A stretch of DNA of 64,000 nt, from assembly GCF_030272615.1 (NCBI RefSeq), contig NC_081411.1:155022971-155086970 (forward strand). The letters are read 5' to 3'. Below, piece after piece: positions 58,601 through 64,000 of the stretch (position 1 is its first letter; each line of letters starts with the position of its first letter). The notes beneath the pieces were generated by a model. That model was not told the DNA's origin, searched no databases, and was given only the letters and a program-made list of their open reading frames with translations. Source of the DNA: Cryptomeria japonica (Eukaryota > Streptophyta > Pinopsida > Cupressales > Cupressaceae). A program made the position numbers and the translations under genes.

Positions 58601-59728
58601 AAAGTGAACCACACCACCATCATACTCCTTCAAGGATAGAAACTTGCTTCGGTCACTAGTCATATGGTGAGAACAACCACTGTCAATGATCCACTCATTG
58701 AAATTATCAAACTAGGAGACAAGAGCCTTCTTGTCTGACACATCTTCTTTGATAGCAACAAACACAGTATCTTCATTTTCTTCATCCTCTGATTCTTCAT
58801 CTGTGACACCTTCATCCACTGCCACAAAATAGTTTCTCTAGTTTCCTCCTTTGAATTTCTTGAACCTTTCTGGTTTGTCCTTGTTATCGCAATTAGGATA
58901 GTTTATAGCAATATGTCCTATCTGGTTACAAGAAAATCATTTCAAAGGTAGCTTACCTTCATATTTACCGGTTCCTTTAGGAAGCTTCCTGGCAAGGAGA
59001 GCTTTAAATGCCATCAAAATCTCCTCATCATCCATTTCTCTGCTCTGTCTAGGTTCACCACTGGTGCTAGCTTCTTTTCCTTTTCTGGATGGTATAGCAG
59101 AGGCTTTAAAAGATGATTCAGTCTTTTGAACATTGCCATCAAAACTATTTAGCTCAGAGGCTATCAACTTGGCTATGATGGAGTCCAAGGATACCTTAGT
59201 CTTATCTATTGATCTCAGCTCCTGAATAGCAACAACCCTTATTGCATAGACTGACAATAGGGATCTCAGGACTTTGCTTACCATAGTGGAATCTTCTATC
59301 TTACGACCTACACTCTTGATATCTCCAACAACTATTTTGATTCTTATTCCATACTGCTGAATGGTCTCACTTTCAACCATCTGCATATCTTCAAACTTCC
59401 CTCTTAGGCTTTCTTCCTTAGCCTGTTTTACATGTTCATCACCACCATAGATATTTTCAAGAGCATCCCATACCTCTTTGGGATTTACCTTGTCCTGAAC
59501 ATGAATAAACTCAATGTCAGATAAACTACTAATAAGGGCTTCCATGACTTGCCCATTTTCTTGTATCTCTCTCTTTTGGTCATTGGTGAGAGTACCGGTA
59601 GGGGCAACATAGACATTCTCAACATAGCTCTAGTGTTGAGCACCCATGCTTCTGATGAATATCTTCATCCTATCTTTCCATATACCAAAATTTTCCTTGT
59701 TAAACTTTGGACCTTCCCTCTTCATCAT
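55625..59728 (-). pseudogene. Copia C gag-pol polyprotein, decayed
   Basis: Start at tandem ATGs (59728), MMKREGPKFNKENF, with an early TAG near 59630. Gag (59545-58937). The zinc knuckle near 58910 has lost its first Cys to a stop, and the fourth is Tyr (GHIAINY). Protease: IIDSGCSHHMTSD (about 58690). Integrase (58342-57326): HTDLCGP, NDYSRM, LRTDQGGEF, and PQQNGLAKRNN, where the catalytic Glu is Lys. RT (57289-56456): [41 protein letters not shown]. RNase H (56320-55625): DADWAGN, STAEAEYVAA, DNTSAIN, TKPLKD. A TAG lies between the RT and RNase H parts. Much of pol stays readable. Confidence 0.92.
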
Positions 59729-59785
59729 TTTACTGGGATCTTTACCTCAAGCAGTTAAGCTTATAACACAGAGGACCTGGAGGAC

Positions 59786-59797
59786 ACTCTGATACCA
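59786..59797 (-). other. Copia C primer-binding site, one change
   Basis: Minus strand TGGTATCAGAGT; the usual final C is T. Confidence 0.8.
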
Positions 59798-59799
59798 AT

Positions 59800-60402
59800 T
59801 GATAACTCAATGATGCACAAATAGTACCAAACCGGTACTGAGAGGGGGGGGTGAATCAGTACAGGCAAAAACTCAACCTTAAACTGGTTTGTCAACTAAC
59901 ACTTATGCACTGCCAGACAAACAATAGCACCGGTCCTTCAACAGAGTTCAACTGGCAAAACCCAGTGTAACCAAGACAAGCAAAGACCAATTGACACTTA
60001 TCTTCTCATATAATCTAATTCTTCATTCCCATTTCACTCTAATGCATGAACAGGCAATCTACCATCAAAGATGTACATATTACAGTAAGATCAACATGCA
60101 TCACCACTTAATCAGAAAACAATCATAACATCAGATGAAGAAAACATCACACATGACACCCATATTTTTCACGTGGAAACCCAACTGGGAAAAACCACGG
60201 TGGGGATGAATACCCACAAGCTTGTTTTTGAACTCTTTGGAAGTCCACTCTGTTAGGAGCCTTGTCCGGTTAAAGACAGATACAATAGGTTCTGTTAGGA
60301 ACCGATCCTGTTAGGGATTAGTCAGTTAAGGGATGGCTACAATACCTAGTTAAGGGTTAAACCCTATTAAGGGTACCTTGTTAGAGGATTTCAAGAACTC
60401 AA
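59800..60402 (-). repeat. Copia C 5' LTR, inner part only
   Basis: Aligns with 53896-54500 of the 3' LTR, then stops matching abruptly after CAAGAACTCAA at 60402. About 900 bp of LTR is missing. Confidence 0.88.
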
Positions 60403-63400
60403 AATCATGATTACCCTAGAAACTAGGTTCATTTTAAATCCCAAATCCAAATGTTCCTAAAATTACTTTCCACATTATCATATAACTATAGCAACTGCAC
60501 TTAGATAAATGAAAATATGCTCATCAATTATTATTTTATGTATTACAACTAACATCTACTTACTAAGAACCTAATCATTCATAAGCAATAGATGGTACCA
60601 ATACCATACTATGTAAACTCACAAAACAACCACATAGGTAACACCATTACATTAAATCTACATTACATCTTCCTTTCAAAGAGAGTGTTCATATAACATA
60701 ATAAATATAAATGAAAATATATTTTAGATACCTGAATGAAACATTACATAAGAGAATAAAACTAGGGAAGAGTGTCATCACATGGCATCAACATGAGTTA
60801 TCCTGGCACTCTAACCCTCTCCAAACTCTAGACCCCATCCCCAATTGATTGCTCATGTAAAACCAAGAAATCCTTCCATGGATCCAAGGAAGTTCGATTT
60901 GCCATGCAGGCCTTCCCAATCTCATCTTGAGTCTAAATGAGCACTCTAGGCCATGAGATCTCATCCTCTATCTATACAAGAACATAAGGCATGAATTAGG
61001 CACCATCAATTATCTTATTAATGTGTGTATTCTAACCTCCCCTTAATTCATTTAATTTAATGTTGTTAATTGATTAAATAAAATTTCCAATGGGATCTCT
61101 TGGTAGCCACTTAGGGTCCCAACACCCACTTGGAAGGCACTCTCCCTAACTTGAACCTAGACACCACTAACCTATGGGTAAAAAAAGGGATAACAACAAC
61201 CTCATACATATATGAGGCACATCTAATGATTCATCATAATCTATCTCATAGATAAAGATCTCATAAATTCAAATATGACTTTCATAATACGCCAATCAAG
61301 AAAAGGGTCAAGTCCTGAATCCACTGTTTCATAATCATTAAGAATGAAATTTGGCCTATAATGACCAATCCAAATCTATGTATCTATACATAAATCAGAC
61401 CTTACAAACAATATTTCATAAGCACCATTCTCACATGACATGACATCAAAATTTGAACCATAGCTTACATAACATGAAATGAAAGCATATGGGATCATAC
61501 ATTACATCACATAGTTCATGTAATAATGAAAATAATAACACCATCTAATCCATATATGATAATCCAATCTACATATCCCTCTCTTGATCAAATACAATCA
61601 TGGAATCAATATGAATGCAGAATAAGCAAGCCCTAATTACCGAATGCGTAGAATGAAAGAAAAATGCATGGATCCATCCCAAAAAGATCAATCACCCTAT
61701 GGAAAATATATGAAAAAATTTGGACTAACAAGGACTGACATGAGTCTAAAAACCAATCCAAGAAGCCAAATGGGGTTTCTAGATCAAAATTCCCAAAAAC
61801 TAGGACTGAAAACTACTTCGATGACTTTGGGCTCATAAAACAACCATGAGACCATGACAAAAGAAAAATATAACCGAAACCCATTTGAGAGGGGTGAATC
61901 CTCTTTCCAAAAACTCCTTTATATCACTCCTAAAACAAATAATAAATCTACACAAGGCTAGACTCTAAAAATAGTCTAGAAATACACTACATAGAGAACA
62001 CATACTTCATTTTTCAAGAATTCCAACCTGGAAGTAGAAGAAAATGGGCAAGAAAGATGGAAGGCCAACCCTTGCATGCTCAACTCAACATGAACATCAG
62101 TTTCAGCAAATCAAGAAAGAAATTAGGTCATAAAAATAATAGCAACCAATCTCCAAAAAACCACATAAAACCCTCTTCCAAATCTTTACAAAAACTCTCA
62201 GCAAAACCCCTTTAATTCAATGCAAATATTGCTCTCCAATGTCACACCCAAATCTCCTCTCCAACTCCAAATTTTTCCATTCATCATTCAAGAATTCTCC
62301 AGCATCCATACATAGTAAAAACATGTTATTTCTAGAACAAATATCATTCCCAAAAATGGGAATTGGTTGTTTTATGGGACACAACCAATCACAACTAAAC
62401 ATTAAATTATATAAACCAAAACTCATAGATAATAAACATATCACAAAATATCCCACCAAATATTTTTTTATGCCAATAAATATTTAATGCCACCAATAAA
62501 AGATAATAATATATCATATAATTTCCTCCTAAAGAATAGGATGGAAAATAGGCAACACAAATATCTATAAATTATTCAACACCACTTAATAATACACATA
62601 ATAATTACCAAAGATATTGTTATTATTATATTTACATCTTATCTTATATAAATAATATTTAATTTATTTAATAAATCAATTTTAATAATAATTAACTTAA
62701 TATCATAATAAATATTATAAAAATTAAATAAATTAAAATAGAATAAAAGGAAAATAAAACACAACTATTCACATATTAAATGCAAATGGTGACATTACAA
62801 TTTAATTGCACCCAAACTTATAAAATAAACATTTGATTTATAAATTAATATTAACAATGTTTATCCATATGCCAAAATAATTCATTAATAATTTAATTTA
62901 AATAGAATAGAATTAAAGGTATAAACCACAATTTCTCACATAGCCAACCACATGACCACATAACCAAAATGGAGATTAAACCAAAGGCAAAGTAATCAGG
63001 ACAAGGGTAAAAATCAAGACACAGACTAGGGTTAGGTGTGGTAGGGCCTTAGTGTCACCTTTGATCAACTACCACAGGGAAAGGAGGCAAGCTTAAACCT
63101 ATGGGACTAGGTGGACTCAATGCCTATTACCTACACTCCTACACAACATCATCCAAAAATAACATATATGTGTGTATGTATACACACACATATATACATA
63201 TGCACATATGTGTACACACACACATACACATATATCAAGATAGTCAGGTCAAAGAGAATTATAACATCACATCCTTCTCATGATGAGTGATGTGACATAA
63301 TCCCTTACACATTTACAAACAGTAAAACAACATAAACATAGATATAGCATAGTCAAAAAACCATCACTCATAACCAATAGAATTATCTCAATTAGGGATA

Positions 63401-63667
63401 TAAGACATAACATCATAAATAAAAAACATAAACCATATCATCTAAGAGATGTATAATCACAAGGTTCATCAAATAGTAAACCCTAACATCATCAAATATC
63501 CCTAAACATAGAATAATCATCATAAGTATCATAATGTATCCATTGATATGAATAAGTATCTCAAAATATGAAAGAACAAAGCATGAGAAAAGGAGTATCA
63601 AGACATGAGAAGAATTCATCAGTATCTATCAAAACCACTATATAGTATGAATCATGGAGGGGCATTA
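60403..63667. other. AT-rich LTR-like spacer
   Basis: No gene recognised; short ORFs are unsupported. On the minus strand the right edge reads TGTAATGCCCCTCC (63669 down), a start typical of gypsy LTRs, and the left edge ends GGGTAATCA (60408). Long TAATTAAAT-like runs at 62600-62920 recall the gypsy LTR at 12.6-12.9 kb. It may be one 3.26-kb LTR, but the flanks show no target duplication. Confidence 0.35.
63162..63235. repeat. 74-nt alternating pyrimidine-purine tract
   Basis: Strict alternation of pyrimidine and purine over 74 bases made of TA, CA and TG steps. Includes partly self-complementary arms (TGTGTGTATGTA / TACACACACA). A compound (TG/CA)n(TA)n microsatellite. Confidence 0.95.
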
Positions 63668-64000
63668 CACTAGAACCCTTTGGTGTCTGGTAAGCTAGAA
63701 ATTTACCCCTTTGCTCAAGGTTTTTTGTTGTTTATTTTGGTTTTACACTAAGGATAAATAAGCTATTCTATTTGAGGGCCCTTCATTTTGAGATTTCCAT
63801 CCCTTAGCTCTTTACCTATGGACCCCTTCTTTCAATCCACTTACAAACCCTAAATTAAAGTCTCCACTATGTGGGCCAAGCTTCCATAAGTCCCTCTTCA
63901 CTTATGGTGCCAGGTTGCATTTGAATTTATTGGTAACATAGTTGGTCGCTTTAAAGTTGATCCCAACACCAGTCTCTTCTCCCACACTTGCTTTGTGCAT
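63668..64000 (+). pseudogene. Second copy of the DUF4283 LINE ORF1 relic, runs off the window
   Basis: Nearly 90% identical by eye to 34604-34931, same orientation, beginning CACTAGAACCCTTTGG. It includes the GTAAGC intron-like start (63690), the GPF block, and the readable NIVGRFKVDPNTSLFSHT part. Its left part is missing at the junction with the AT-rich spacer. The right part continues beyond the window. Confidence 0.75.

Larger units (their letters stand above)
53896..60402 (-). mobile_element. Copia C, 5' LTR truncated
   Basis: Minus strand: 3' LTR 53896-55417, PPT 55418-55430, gag-pol relic 55625-59728, PBS 59786-59797, and only the inner about 603 bp of the 5' LTR (59800-60402). It is inserted in the RT end of Copia A. 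The target duplication cannot be tested because the outer end is missing. LTR divergence is about 7% over 600 bp by eye. Confidence 0.88.

Noticed and set aside
60408-63669. Confident call of a solo LTR
   Set aside because: Flanking five bases (AATCA and CTAGA) do not match and no second copy is in the window.

Overview
The window looks like repeat-rich plant nuclear DNA, most likely from a species with a very large genome; a gymnosperm or conifer is my inference, not shown. It holds one intact host-type gene, an intronless F-box gene at 31.1-32.2 kb on the minus strand. Almost everything else is LTR retrotransposon, LINE, decayed transposon-associated genes or AT-rich spacer. I found no tRNA, rRNA or CRISPR array.

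Left part (1-15.5 kb): a nested stack. A minus-strand Ty3/gypsy element (gag, protease, G-patch; the rest lies left of the window) has its 5' LTR at 5786-6333 plus 12333-12943. That LTR is split by an almost intact Tnt1-like Copia element (6334-12327, 885-bp LTRs, CTAAT target duplication, about 1% LTR divergence). The gypsy LTR itself abuts a Copia fragment cut just after its RT catalytic motif (12944-15499), so the gypsy element probably landed in that older Copia.

Middle (15.5-43.8 kb): a decayed reading frame of about 1,070 codons that I cannot assign (16543-19746, plus), followed by LTR-like DNA; a decayed plant-mobile-domain gene (21569-23748, minus) next to minisatellites and a plus-strand PPT/LTR start at 25.6 kb; a 5'-truncated LINE with 17-bp target duplications (28425-30033); the F-box gene with two fresh tandem duplications upstream; a DUF4283-type LINE ORF1 relic with a second copy at the right end of the window; exon-like islands at 40.1-41.1 kb; and a diverged tandem repeat of about 360 bp.

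Right part (43.8-60.4 kb): a second nest, all minus strand. Copia A is split by Copia B (45746-53407, GAAAA target duplication) and by Copia C (53896-60402), whose outer LTR is cut off. LTR pairs of B and C differ by roughly 7-8% over the parts I compared, so they are much older than the 6.3-kb Copia. The last 3.6 kb is AT-rich LTR-like DNA, a 74-nt alternating pyrimidine-purine tract and the second LINE ORF1 copy.

A theme across the window: stop codons inside the dead genes are mostly TAG, often where the family has Gln. The nine differences between the young Copia LTRs are all transitions in CG or CHG contexts. Both point to decay by deamination of methylated cytosine in silenced DNA. Identities and percentages are counted by eye.
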